From positions 1 through 64,000 of the forward strand of contig CACEBC010000001.1 of the NCBI GenBank assembly GCA_902557735.1: 64,000 bases of DNA, in the 5' to 3' direction. The position numbers and the translations under genes were made by a program. Shown here piece after piece: positions 37,019-45,342 of this stretch. The DNA comes from Porticoccaceae bacterium (GTDB lineage Bacteria; Pseudomonadota; Gammaproteobacteria; Pseudomonadales; Porticoccaceae). The notes below the pieces were generated by a model. It was not told the DNA's origin. It was given only the letters and a program-made list of their open reading frames with translations, and did no database searches. How positions within the stretch are numbered: position 1 is the first letter of the stretch; the number at the start of each line of letters is the position of its first letter.

Positions 37019-38128
37019 ATGTCTACAACCAATCCTGCAATCCATCAAGAAAGACGAAAATTGCTAATCGACGCCACAATAACGGCGGTTGCCGAATATG
37101 GATTGTCAAAAGTGACATTGGCAAAGATTAGTTCAATCGCCGGACTCACTGCAGGTACAGTGAATTTCCATTTTGACAGCAAAGAAGCGCTGTTATTGGA
37201 TACTCTCCGCTTTGTCTCTGAGGAGTTTGATCGGAGTATTGCCAATGCCCTAAAAAAAGCCGGAACCGACCCGTCAAAGCGATTAGCCGCGATCATTGAT
37301 GCCTCTCTGGACCCAGATATAACCGAGCACAGAAAAATGGCAGTTTGGCACGCTTTTGATTCAGAAAGCAGGGGGCGACAAGACTATCAGAGAATCCGTG
37401 GATCACTTGACAAACAAAATTTTAAACTGATTCTCAACCTCTGCGAACAAATCATTAAACAAGCAGGCAAACAATCAGACATCGATGCCAGAGCCATTGC
37501 GAATGCAATCTCAGGAATAACAGAAGAAGTTTGGAAGGAAATCCTATTTGCAGGGGAAGATTATGATCGGGATGACGCCAGATATGTATGTTTATGCTTT
37601 TTGGCAAGCATATTTCCTTGGTGCTATGAGATGCCAAGCAAGATAGACAAAAATTGCAACCTATCAACCAAACCAACCACGATTACAAAAGCCACCACAA
37701 ATGACATCAACCAAGTCGCTCGGCTATTTGACCTGTACCGGCAGTTTTATGAACAGGACCCTGATCTTTCCCTGGCTCAACGCTACATACGTGAGCAAAT
37801 TACGAACGACAGTTCAGTGATCTTTATCGCTTGGAGCGGCGAAAGCGAGGACCGTCATGCCGTGGGGTTTACGCAACTGTATAGTTCCTTTTGCAGTGTA
37901 GAGGCAAGCCCGATCTGGGTTCTTTACGATCTATACGTTGAGGAAGATCGCAGAGGGAAAGGAATAGGTAAATCACTCATGCAGCAGGCCCATCAAATGG
38001 CAGCGAAGAGCGATGCGTCTCGCATAGATCTTGAGACAGCCTTCGACAACGTCAACGCTCAAGCGCTATATGAGTCACTCGGTTACCAAAAGGATAATGA
38101 ATTTTATAAGTATTCCCTCGAGCTATGA
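37019..38128 (+). CDS. Fusion of TetR-family regulator (BetI-like) and GNAT acetyltransferase
   Basis: A 369-residue two-domain protein. Residues 10-55 are a TetR DNA-binding domain (helix-turn-helix about 31-52: TLAKISSIAGLTAGTVNFHF), and the ligand-binding domain to about 205 resembles BetI. After a short polar linker (KPTTITKATTND), residues 220-369 form a GNAT domain with acetyl-CoA loop RRGKGIG (311-317) and the NVNAQALYESLGY end. AGGAAG precedes the ATG at 37019; an ATG at 36989 lacks a site. The GNAT domain may acetylate or sense the amine whose catabolic genes surround it. The two domains are in one uninterrupted frame. Confidence 0.9.
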   Translation: MSTTNPAIHQERRKLLIDATITAVAEYGLSKVTLAKISSIAGLTAGTVNFHFDSKEALLLDTLRFVSEEFDRSIANALKKAGTDPSKRLAAIIDASLDPDITEHRKMAVWHAFDSESRGRQDYQRIRGSLDKQNFKLILNLCEQIIKQAGKQSDIDARAIANAISGITEEVWKEILFAGEDYDRDDARYVCLCFLASIFPWCYEMPSKIDKNCNLSTKPTTITKATTNDINQVARLFDLYRQFYEQDPDLSLAQRYIREQITNDSSVIFIAWSGESEDRHAVGFTQLYSSFCSVEASPIWVLYDLYVEEDRRGKGIGKSLMQQAHQMAAKSDASRIDLETAFDNVNAQALYESLGYQKDNEFYKYSLEL

Positions 38129-38137
38129 GCTATTTGG

Positions 38138-39052
38138 TCAGCCGGAGCCCATTAAATGGATTAATTCGAGCCCTATGGTGGCCGCAGCGAGGGCGGTGAT
38201 CTCAGCATGATCATAGGCGGGAGCAACTTCAACAACGTCTGCTCCGACAACGTTCGATCCTTTCAAGCTGCGAATCATCTTTAACGCCCTATCAGAGCTT
38301 ATGCCACCTACGACAGGAGTTCCGGTTCCCGGAGCATAAGCGGGATCTAGGCAATCAATATCAAAAGTTAAATAAATAGGCATATTACCAACACATTCCA
38401 TGACCTCTGATTGAATATCACTGATTGTCATGTCATTAAGTTTATCAGCAGGGATAACCTTGAATTCATGACTATCGCGGTCATAAGCAGTTCTGATACC
38501 TAATTGGATAGAGCACTCTGGTTCTATAAGTCGCTCTTTCGGCGCCGTATGAAACATACCGCCATGGTCGTATTTGTCGCTTTCCTCGTAGGTATCGGTA
38601 TGCGCGTCAAACTGAATAAGAGCTAGGGTGCCACGATGCTTATGAACTGCCCTTAAAAGCGGCAGTGTGATAAAATGATCTCCGCCTATACAAAGAGTTT
38701 TCTTGCCTAAGGCATGAATACTTTCAACATTATCAATGACTCGATTTACCATATCTTCAGATTCACCCGGGGGAAACTCCAAATCACCAAAATCCAAGAT
38801 CTTTAATCTCTCAAAAGCACTATAACCCCAGGGATGACGCTTCTCTCTCATCTCCCAACGCAAGTTTGCGGAAGCGAGCCGCACAGCCTGAGGACCATGA
38901 CGGGTCCCGGCGCGTCCCGTAGTACCCAAATCATATGGAATTCCCATCACGACCAGGTCTGCATTTTCGACATCTCGAGAAACTGGCACACCCATGAAGC
39001 TTCGCAAATTTGCGAACATGGACTCACTGTTACTCGGTTCATCTCCCGGCAT
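38138..39052 (-). CDS. speB: Agmatinase / guanidino-compound ureohydrolase
   Basis: A 304-residue arginase-fold enzyme. The binuclear manganese ligands are H126 (GGDH), D149, H151 and D153 (DAHTD), and D231 and D233 (DIDCLDPA). Length and motifs fit agmatinase, which splits agmatine to putrescine and urea; guanidinobutyrase is the main alternative. AAGGAG lies directly upstream. It is the last gene of operon III and converges on the TetR-GNAT gene with only nine bases between the stops. Confidence 0.9.
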   Translation of the reverse strand: MPGDEPSNSESMFANLRSFMGVPVSRDVENADLVVMGIPYDLGTTGRAGTRHGPQAVRLASANLRWEMREKRHPWGYSAFERLKILDFGDLEFPPGESEDMVNRVIDNVESIHALGKKTLCIGGDHFITLPLLRAVHKHRGTLALIQFDAHTDTYEESDKYDHGGMFHTAPKERLIEPECSIQLGIRTAYDRDSHEFKVIPADKLNDMTISDIQSEVMECVGNMPIYLTFDIDCLDPAYAPGTGTPVVGGISSDRALKMIRSLKGSNVVGADVVEVAPAYDHAEITALAAATIGLELIHLMGSG

Positions 39053-39094
39053 TATCGCTCCTTAAAACTTGAGAACATTCTTCTAGCGAAAGTT

Positions 39095-40522
39095 TCAGTC
39101 TATCCATATCTCTGTGTCCCGGAGTTCTTCAAGCGTCCGCTGCAACCCAATACGCAAAGCGCCGACAAGGTCATTAATTTGTCCTTTATTTATGATTAGT
39201 GGTGGAGAGATTATACAGATGTTGATAAAGGGTCTTACGAGCAAACCGAGCTCTTGACAGTGCTTATCAACCATATCTCCAATCGCATAGTCTTTTTCCA
39301 GCAAATCCGCTTCATCTTTGCCGCGAATGGTCATCTCCACAGCGGCCATTAGCCCCATACCTCTTACATCACCCACTAGCGGATTATCTCGCAAGGTTTG
39401 AAGTTGTGCTTGAAAGTATGGTCCCAACGTTTGCACATTCTCAAACAGTGCTTCCCTCTCAAGTATGTCCCAACTAGCAAGTGCGGCCGCACAAGCAACG
39501 GGGTTGCCTGACCATGTGTAGCCATTCGAGTAGAGACAGCCATCCGAATTCTCCCCACTAATTTTTTCCATGAAACTGTCCGAAACAGCATACCCACCGA
39601 GAGGCACATAACCGGAAGTGAGCCCTTTGGCAAAAATAATAATATCAGGAATTATTCCAAAAACAGCCTCCGACGCGAACCAATGTCCAAGCCTGCCGAA
39701 TCCCGTTACAACTTCATCCGAAATATAGGTGATGCCATGACTCTTGATCATTTCCCAACACCTTTTATGGTAGTCAGCAGGAGGCACAATTACCCCTCCA
39801 CTGGCGAGAATGGGCTCGGCAATAAAACACATGATATTGTTGGCTCCAACTTCTGCTATTTTCTCCTCCAACTCGCGAATTAGAAAGTCGCAAAATGATG
39901 CCTCTGTCTCATATTGGGAATGATAGTAAAAACACGGCGCCGACAGGAAATGAACGTTTTCGGAAATAGTGTCCATAGCTGTCTTGTCTCTCTCTTTACC
40001 GGTCACAGAGGCCGACAGATACGTACTCCCGTGATAAGCTTTTTCACGAGTAAGAATGTGTTTTCTGTCGGGCTCGCCTCTGATATTTCTTGCTAGCTGA
40101 CACAATCGCAAAGCAGAATCGACGGCAGTTGAACCACCGGTAGTGAAAAAGACACGATTCAGATCTCCAGGTGTTTGACTCGCAATGCGTTCCGCCAGCT
40201 CTACTTCTCTTCTGTTAACCAACGAAAAAGAAGTGGAGTAACTGAGATTCAATATTTGAGCTGCAACAGCCTCAGCTATCTCCGTGCGACCATACCCGGT
40301 TTGCATGCACCACATACCGGCAGGACCATCAAGAAGACGATTACCCTCAGAATCATACACATATACTCCCTCCCCTTTATCGATAATCGAGGAAGAATCA
40401 TCGTGCCCAAGCGAAGATAAATCTCCCCAAGGATGCAATAGATGTTGATTATATTTTTCTCTGTAACTATCGCTTTTCAAATTCACGACCTCTGGACTCA
40501 CAGAGCGAGTGTTGAGACCCAT
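39095..40522 (-). CDS. Class III aminotransferase (polyamine or omega-amino acid type)
   Basis: A 475-residue PLP enzyme with FFTTGGSTAVDSALRL at the phosphate site, the SDEVVTGFGRLG aspartate and K299 in FAKGLTSGYVPLGG. HPWGDLSSLGHDDSSSIID at the N-terminus and DGPAGMWCMQTGYGR are typical of omega-transaminases related to SpuC. It overlaps the upstream amidotransferase gene by 25 bases, so translation is coupled. It is the fourth class III aminotransferase in 14 kb. Confidence 0.88.
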   Translation of the reverse strand: MGLNTRSVSPEVVNLKSDSYREKYNQHLLHPWGDLSSLGHDDSSSIIDKGEGVYVYDSEGNRLLDGPAGMWCMQTGYGRTEIAEAVAAQILNLSYSTSFSLVNRREVELAERIASQTPGDLNRVFFTTGGSTAVDSALRLCQLARNIRGEPDRKHILTREKAYHGSTYLSASVTGKERDKTAMDTISENVHFLSAPCFYYHSQYETEASFCDFLIRELEEKIAEVGANNIMCFIAEPILASGGVIVPPADYHKRCWEMIKSHGITYISDEVVTGFGRLGHWFASEAVFGIIPDIIIFAKGLTSGYVPLGGYAVSDSFMEKISGENSDGCLYSNGYTWSGNPVACAAALASWDILEREALFENVQTLGPYFQAQLQTLRDNPLVGDVRGMGLMAAVEMTIRGKDEADLLEKDYAIGDMVDKHCQELGLLVRPFINICIISPPLIINKGQINDLVGALRIGLQRTLEELRDTEIWID

Positions 40523-41208
40523 CGCCCATATAACTGGTCAGCCACAAACCTTAAGTCTGCAATGTTTTCTTTAAAATCTTTATCGATACTCTTGTAACTC
40601 TGAACACTCTGACTGTCTTCGCTCAAATCCTCTCGCCAATGATCTATCCAATCTCTGAGTAAAGGCTCGGTCATTTCCACATGGCATTGCATTGCAAGCA
40701 CATTGTTGCCTATAGTGAAGGCTTGATTTCGACAATGTTGGGAGGAAAACAAAAGTTTGGAGTTTTCTGGCAATGAAAACGTTTCTTTGTGCCAGTGAAA
40801 CATAGTGAAAGGATCAGAAACCTCCCCCAGCCAATCTTGTGCTGCCAAATCATCCTCCCGCGAGCAAGCATGCCACCCTATTTCCACACGTGGATTAGGT
40901 GAAATTGTTCCGCCAAACGCTTTAGCTATCATCTGCCCCCCGAGACAATGTCCCAAAAGGGGAATTCTCTTTGTCGCTGCAAGTTTGATGAACTCGATCT
41001 CTTGATCCAGCCAAGGGATCCGATCATTTACACTCATTGTACCGCCCATGAAAACGAGCCCAGCAATCGTATCGTCTATGCAAGGTGCTGGCTCCCCTTC
41101 GTATGCCCTGACGAGTCGGACTTGAATATTTCGCTGCCAGAGGAAGTCGGCGATGTAACCTGGATTCTCATCATCCATATGCATAAAAACGATAATTTGC
41201 CGTGTCAT
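40498..41208 (-). CDS. Class I glutamine amidotransferase-like protein
   Basis: A 236-residue protein with the class I amidotransferase triad: C88 in LLGHCLGGQ, H176 and E178 in QCHVEMT. There is no synthase domain. Free-standing members of this group hydrolyse gamma-glutamyl amides or serve as glutaminase subunits. Here it sits directly after the PuuB-like oxidase, so removal of glutamate from a gamma-glutamylated intermediate is a good guess, parallel to PuuD of operon I. Confidence 0.85.
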   Translation of the reverse strand: MTRQIIVFMHMDDENPGYIADFLWQRNIQVRLVRAYEGEPAPCIDDTIAGLVFMGGTMSVNDRIPWLDQEIEFIKLAATKRIPLLGHCLGGQMIAKAFGGTISPNPRVEIGWHACSREDDLAAQDWLGEVSDPFTMFHWHKETFSLPENSKLLFSSQHCRNQAFTIGNNVLAMQCHVEMTEPLLRDWIDHWREDLSEDSQSVQSYKSIDKDFKENIADLRFVADQLYGRWVSTLAL

Positions 41209-41216
41209 ATCAACCG

Positions 41217-42500
41217 CTACACCATATCAAGGATTTTGTAGAACATCATGCCAGCTGCCATAAGAGGTCTTCGGAAAATCTTGCCACCAGGCCAAGATAG
41301 ATGCAGCATCTTACTCAGAATATCCATCCGATAAGTGTTACCATCGATAGCTTCAGCAAGCACGCGACCAGACATATGAGTTGGCGCCAACCCATGGCCT
41401 GAGTAGCCAGTCGCATAGAGTACATTACTATCTTGTATACGCCCCAATTGCGGCATGCGACGGATACTAACCCCAATCTTTCCAGACCAGGCATAATCGA
41501 TACCCACTGATTTGAGAGTGGGAAACACCTTGGCCATATGACTTCTCATCACGTCACTTACATTTGGAGGTTCAAGACCAGTGTAGTTTGAGAGGCCACC
41601 CATTAATAGCCTTTTGTCCGCGGTCAAACGGTAATAATCAAGTGCTGTCCTAGAATCACATACAGCGACATCACGGGACATAGTCCGATTAATTTGGTCA
41701 TCAGATAGCTGTTCCGTCGCGATTATACAACTCACTGTAGGCAACACTCTTGCATCAAGATAGGGCACTAACTTGGTCATATAAGCGTTTCCGCAAAGTA
41801 TGGCAAAACGAGCTTGAACTGAGCCATTTTCTGTCGAAATCACGGGGTTGTTAGAGTATTTTATTGCCGTGACTTTGGATTTCTCAAATATTTTCGCTCC
41901 GAGTCCCTCTGCAGCCTTGGCCTCGCCAAGGCAGAGATTCAGCGGGTGCAGGTGCCCCCAATCCTCTCGATAATATCCTCCTAAATATAGTTCAGAATTT
42001 ACAAATTGTCTCATTTCCTCTCGATTAAGCAATTGAATAGCTGGTTCATCAGATGACCAATTTTTATAGGCCTTTAAATGCCTTTTTTTTAGGGCAACTT
42101 CGCACCATCCCCATTTTAAGTCACAGTCTATTTTATACTTTTCAATACGCTCGCTTACGATATCAACGCACTCAACACCCATGTGTTCAACTACATCAAC
42201 GCCCTCTGGGCCAATTGTGCGTCTGAAAGCAGATGGATTATTACCAAATCCACCAATCAACTGCCCTCCATTTCGTCCCGAGGCTCCCCAACCAATTCGA
42301 TTGGCTTCGAGCAAAATAACCTCATAACCACGCTCGCTCAGCTCCAAAGCTGCGGCGACACCACTGAAACCGCCACCGACTATCACAACATCTGCATTCA
42401 AGTCATTTTGCAATTTGGGATAGTTAGTTTGCCAGTTCGCAGAGGCTGCGTAGTAGGAGGCTGTGTGTTCGGTCGAATCTTGAGAGCGTCTAAGAAGCAT
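41217..42500 (-). CDS. puuB: Gamma-glutamylputrescine oxidase-like FAD oxidoreductase (DAO family)
   Basis: A 427-residue flavoprotein. The Rossmann motif ADVVIVGGGFSGVAAALEL starts at about residue 36, ending in the LLEA acidic residue, and RIGWGASGRNGGQLIGGF is the covalent-flavin-region signature of PuuB/PauB-type oxidases. LYATGYSGHGLAPTHMSG near the C-terminus contacts the flavin. The family oxidises the free amine of gamma-glutamylated polyamines to an aldehyde. It lies 44 bases behind the Rieske oxygenase gene and 8 bases before the amidotransferase gene. Confidence 0.88.
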   Translation of the reverse strand: MLLRRSQDSTEHTASYYAASANWQTNYPKLQNDLNADVVIVGGGFSGVAAALELSERGYEVILLEANRIGWGASGRNGGQLIGGFGNNPSAFRRTIGPEGVDVVEHMGVECVDIVSERIEKYKIDCDLKWGWCEVALKKRHLKAYKNWSSDEPAIQLLNREEMRQFVNSELYLGGYYREDWGHLHPLNLCLGEAKAAEGLGAKIFEKSKVTAIKYSNNPVISTENGSVQARFAILCGNAYMTKLVPYLDARVLPTVSCIIATEQLSDDQINRTMSRDVAVCDSRTALDYYRLTADKRLLMGGLSNYTGLEPPNVSDVMRSHMAKVFPTLKSVGIDYAWSGKIGVSIRRMPQLGRIQDSNVLYATGYSGHGLAPTHMSGRVLAEAIDGNTYRMDILSKMLHLSWPGGKIFRRPLMAAGMMFYKILDMV

Positions 42501-42544
42501 AGTTATCTTTAAGCCCTTGAAGTTGGATTGAATATTGAGTTTGA

Positions 42545-43855
42545 CTATGTTGATATTAAGGAAACGTTATCCTTCTTAGGACGTGCCTCAGAGCCAGCCA
42601 AACTCCAGCGCTTTAGCGCCAACAGGTACCACTGAACAAATTCTGAGCAAAGAGCCTCATACTCGGGATGATAAGGACCAGGCTCAAAAAAGTTTGAGTT
42701 CACCCCTTCGCTATTCCGCAAAATGATATATTCATCCTCCAAGGTCGTCTGATGCCAGAGCCAAGTCAAATCGTCTTTCGCGTAATCCACCCCCTCCTTT
42801 GCATCGCCATTCACATACCAAACCACTTCCATATCGGTTTCGGTGATGCCTCGCGGTGTGAACCGATAAAGGACACAGTGATCGGGATAGTTGAGCATAA
42901 AGGCTAGCGGTCCCATCTGAAAGTCACCGGCACCCCCATCGTAACCTCTAAATTTACCCATTAATGGTGCCACCGGCTCACCATCTTTGCTGCCTGTTTT
43001 GAAACCATCATAAAGTGCATAGCGACTATGGTAAGAGCATGCTCCAAAGGCGGATGAATCATTATAATAAGCGTAATGATCATCTGTGATTCCTTTGACA
43101 CCAGTGAGTTCCTCCGCCCTCGCCAACATAGCTTCGTTTATCGGCTTAACTTTTTCGTCTGGGGCAGCAAGCGTATGCATCCGTGCATATTGGCGATGTG
43201 AACTCGAACAATGATAACACTCAAGATAATTCTCAAGACACAATTTCCAGTTTGCACTAACCCTATATGTCCTGCTGTCCGCAATTCTAGCACTCGCCAA
43301 ACCGTAGGCTCCCAAGGGCTTTGCGATATGACTGAGGGGTACTGAAAAGTCAGGCGCATCAGGGTCACAATTAATAAATATCATTCCCTCGAACACGACA
43401 AGGCGTACCTTCTTTAAGCCATAGTCAGCACAATCGAACCCATTCAGACGTTCCATCTCTCTGGCTCTTTTGAGCGAACCGTCTGTGTTATAAGTCCAGC
43501 CATGATAAGGGCAAACGAACGCTTTTTTGTTACCACTGCTCTCCTCACAAACCCGAGCGCCTCGATGCCGACAGATATTGTGCATTGCACCAATCTGCCC
43601 AAGATCGTCACGGCTAATAATTAACGAATCTTCGCCAATTTCAAAAAGGAAAAAATCCCCGCTATGACGAACTTGGCTAACGTGTCCCGCGTAGAGCCAA
43701 CTCTTGAAAATAACGCTCTCCAGTTCAGCCTGGTAAGTGAAATGGGACCGGTAGAAATAGCGATCCATGGCAAATCCGGGTTTCTGTAACTGGACAGCGA
43801 TCATGTCAAGCATCTTTTTTTTGCTGTCCGCAACATCCGTAGCTATGAATTTCAT
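42545..43855 (-). CDS. Rieske-type oxygenase alpha subunit (choline/betaine-monooxygenase-like)
   Basis: A 436-residue ring-hydroxylating-oxygenase-type subunit. The Rieske 2Fe-2S ligands are C95, H97, C115 and H118 (CRH, then CPYH). The catalytic iron region is NYLECYHCSSSH, with E212, H215 and H220. A glutamate in ECYHC is seen in the choline, betaine and carnitine monooxygenase branch that attacks methylammonium groups. No reductase gene is adjacent, so the electron partner is encoded elsewhere. First gene of operon III, directly behind the shared 40-bp element. Confidence 0.9.
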   Translation of the reverse strand: MKFIATDVADSKKKMLDMIAVQLQKPGFAMDRYFYRSHFTYQAELESVIFKSWLYAGHVSQVRHSGDFFLFEIGEDSLIISRDDLGQIGAMHNICRHRGARVCEESSGNKKAFVCPYHGWTYNTDGSLKRAREMERLNGFDCADYGLKKVRLVVFEGMIFINCDPDAPDFSVPLSHIAKPLGAYGLASARIADSRTYRVSANWKLCLENYLECYHCSSSHRQYARMHTLAAPDEKVKPINEAMLARAEELTGVKGITDDHYAYYNDSSAFGACSYHSRYALYDGFKTGSKDGEPVAPLMGKFRGYDGGAGDFQMGPLAFMLNYPDHCVLYRFTPRGITETDMEVVWYVNGDAKEGVDYAKDDLTWLWHQTTLEDEYIILRNSEGVNSNFFEPGPYHPEYEALCSEFVQWYLLALKRWSLAGSEARPKKDNVSLIST

Positions 43856-43883
43856 TTGGCAAGCATCCTGAGTGACGGTTTAA

Positions 43884-43897
43884 ATGCGTGAACGCAT
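43884..43897. promoter_or_regulatory. Perfect inverted repeat ATGCGT-GA-ACGCAT
   Basis: A 14-base inverted repeat 28 bases upstream of the Rieske gene start, between it and the shared 40-bp element. It could be a second operator or lie in the 5' leader. It is not present in the equivalent region before operon IV. Confidence 0.45.
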
Positions 43898-43910
43898 AAT
43901 ACATCAATTA

Positions 43911-43950
43911 TCTAAATGGTAATATAGATTACTAAATGTTCATTTAATTT
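43911..43950 (-). promoter_or_regulatory. Shared 40-bp element, copy A (upstream of Rieske operon III)
   Basis: It begins TCTAAATGGT, contains the perfect palindrome TAAATG-TT-CATTTA (43933-43946) and a further TAAATG exactly 20 bases before the first half-site. It aligns without gaps to 51994-52033, with 30 of 40 positions equal by my count. It lies 56-95 bases upstream of the Rieske start codon, where an operator or promoter is expected. A TetR-type binding site is inferred. Confidence 0.7.
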
Positions 43951-43968
43951 ATTCATGTTAAGAAAGGT

Positions 43969-45342
43969 TCAAATCGAACGCAAATACCACTCATAATCGA
44001 CATTTGAAACTTTAGCTGCAAACATATCACACTCACTTCTCCGCACTGCACTAAAGATTCGGTGATATTCAGCTCCAATGTAACGTGACAAGTTGTTGCC
44101 AGATTCGAAAACTTCGAGCGCTTTGTCCCAGGTTCGAGGCAAAGTCAGGTTATGCTCCATCTCTACTCCCTCTCCAATCATCTCACCAGGGTCAGATTGA
44201 GAGATAATTCCATGGTGGATTCCTGCTGCCACAGCCGCCATAACCAAATATGGATTAGCATCAGCTCCAGCCACGCGATGCTCTAAACGGCGATTCTTGT
44301 GACCGGAAACAGGGATTCGCAAGGACACGTCTCGATGGTTATAACCCCAGTTAGGTGCTAAAGGGGCATAGTTTCCCGGGACCAGGCGTCGGTAAGAGTT
44401 TGCGTTTGGCGCAAAAATGGCCATAGCCTCGGGCATAGTGGCGATCAGACCTCCTATGGCGCAACGCAATTTTTCCGATATCGCTGGTGCCACTGTGGAA
44501 GATAAATCAGCAAAAATATTTTCTCCTTGCTGGTCATAAAGGCTAAAATGTATATGCAAACCACAGCCAGCTATTCTCTCAAACGGCTTGGCCATGAAAC
44601 TTGCTGCCATCCCGTGTTGCCTGGCGACCCCCTTTATAATCCTTTTGAGCAAAACAGTTTGATCGCACGCCACAATCGGATCTCTAACGTGATGAAGGTT
44701 AATTTCATACTGACCTGGAGAATATTCCGAATGCACCGTTGTCATTGGCACGTCTTGCTCAGCACAAGCAGCCCTGACGGCCTCAAGGAACTCATCGTTG
44801 TCCCAGAGGTCTTCCGGCATAGCATATTGAATGCCACCTTGATCTATGCCGGTACCGGGAACCTTGGCCAGTTTCAGGTTAGGCATCGAACCATCCCCGG
44901 CTTCAATTAAATAAAATTCTAGTTCGGTTGCAACCATTGGCGACAAACCCAAGTCATAAAGCGGTTCAAGCGCGCTTTTAAGCACGTTGCGGGGATCAAA
45001 AAGGATCGGCTTTCCATCGAGATCATTGAAGGTAGAAATTACCTGCCCAGTCTCAGATCCCAGCCAGGTAATTGGCGCCAAAGTGTTTGGGACAGGGGAA
45101 ATAATCCTATCCGGGTCCCCTTCCAGATTTAAAAAATCAAGGTCACCCGTCATCTCCCCAAGCACATTAAGCAAAAGTGTCGTCGCAGGACCATTGACCC
45201 CTGTTTCGAAAAAGCCTTCAAACTCTTGTCTAGGTATCCGCTTGCAGCGAAAGATCCCGTTGATATCAGGAATCAATAACTCAAGCGAGTTGGTTTTTGG
45301 ATATTGACGCAAAAAATCTTGCAACTCATTTTTCTTACCCAT
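43969..45342 (-). CDS. Glutamine synthetase-like ligase (gamma-glutamylamide synthetase type)
   Basis: A 457-residue glutamine-synthetase-fold protein. ATELEFYLIEAG, GQYEINLHHV, CGLHIHFSL and NSYRRLVPGNYAPLAPNWGYNHRD are the expected ATP, metal and substrate regions. It is clearly different in sequence from the ligase at 28632-30020. It is the last gene of operon IV and overlaps the upstream acyl-CoA synthetase gene by eight bases. Gamma-glutamylation of an amine, with the PuuB-like oxidase of operon III acting next, is the natural hypothesis. Confidence 0.88.
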   Translation of the reverse strand: MGKKNELQDFLRQYPKTNSLELLIPDINGIFRCKRIPRQEFEGFFETGVNGPATTLLLNVLGEMTGDLDFLNLEGDPDRIISPVPNTLAPITWLGSETGQVISTFNDLDGKPILFDPRNVLKSALEPLYDLGLSPMVATELEFYLIEAGDGSMPNLKLAKVPGTGIDQGGIQYAMPEDLWDNDEFLEAVRAACAEQDVPMTTVHSEYSPGQYEINLHHVRDPIVACDQTVLLKRIIKGVARQHGMAASFMAKPFERIAGCGLHIHFSLYDQQGENIFADLSSTVAPAISEKLRCAIGGLIATMPEAMAIFAPNANSYRRLVPGNYAPLAPNWGYNHRDVSLRIPVSGHKNRRLEHRVAGADANPYLVMAAVAAGIHHGIISQSDPGEMIGEGVEMEHNLTLPRTWDKALEVFESGNNLSRYIGAEYHRIFSAVRRSECDMFAAKVSNVDYEWYLRSI

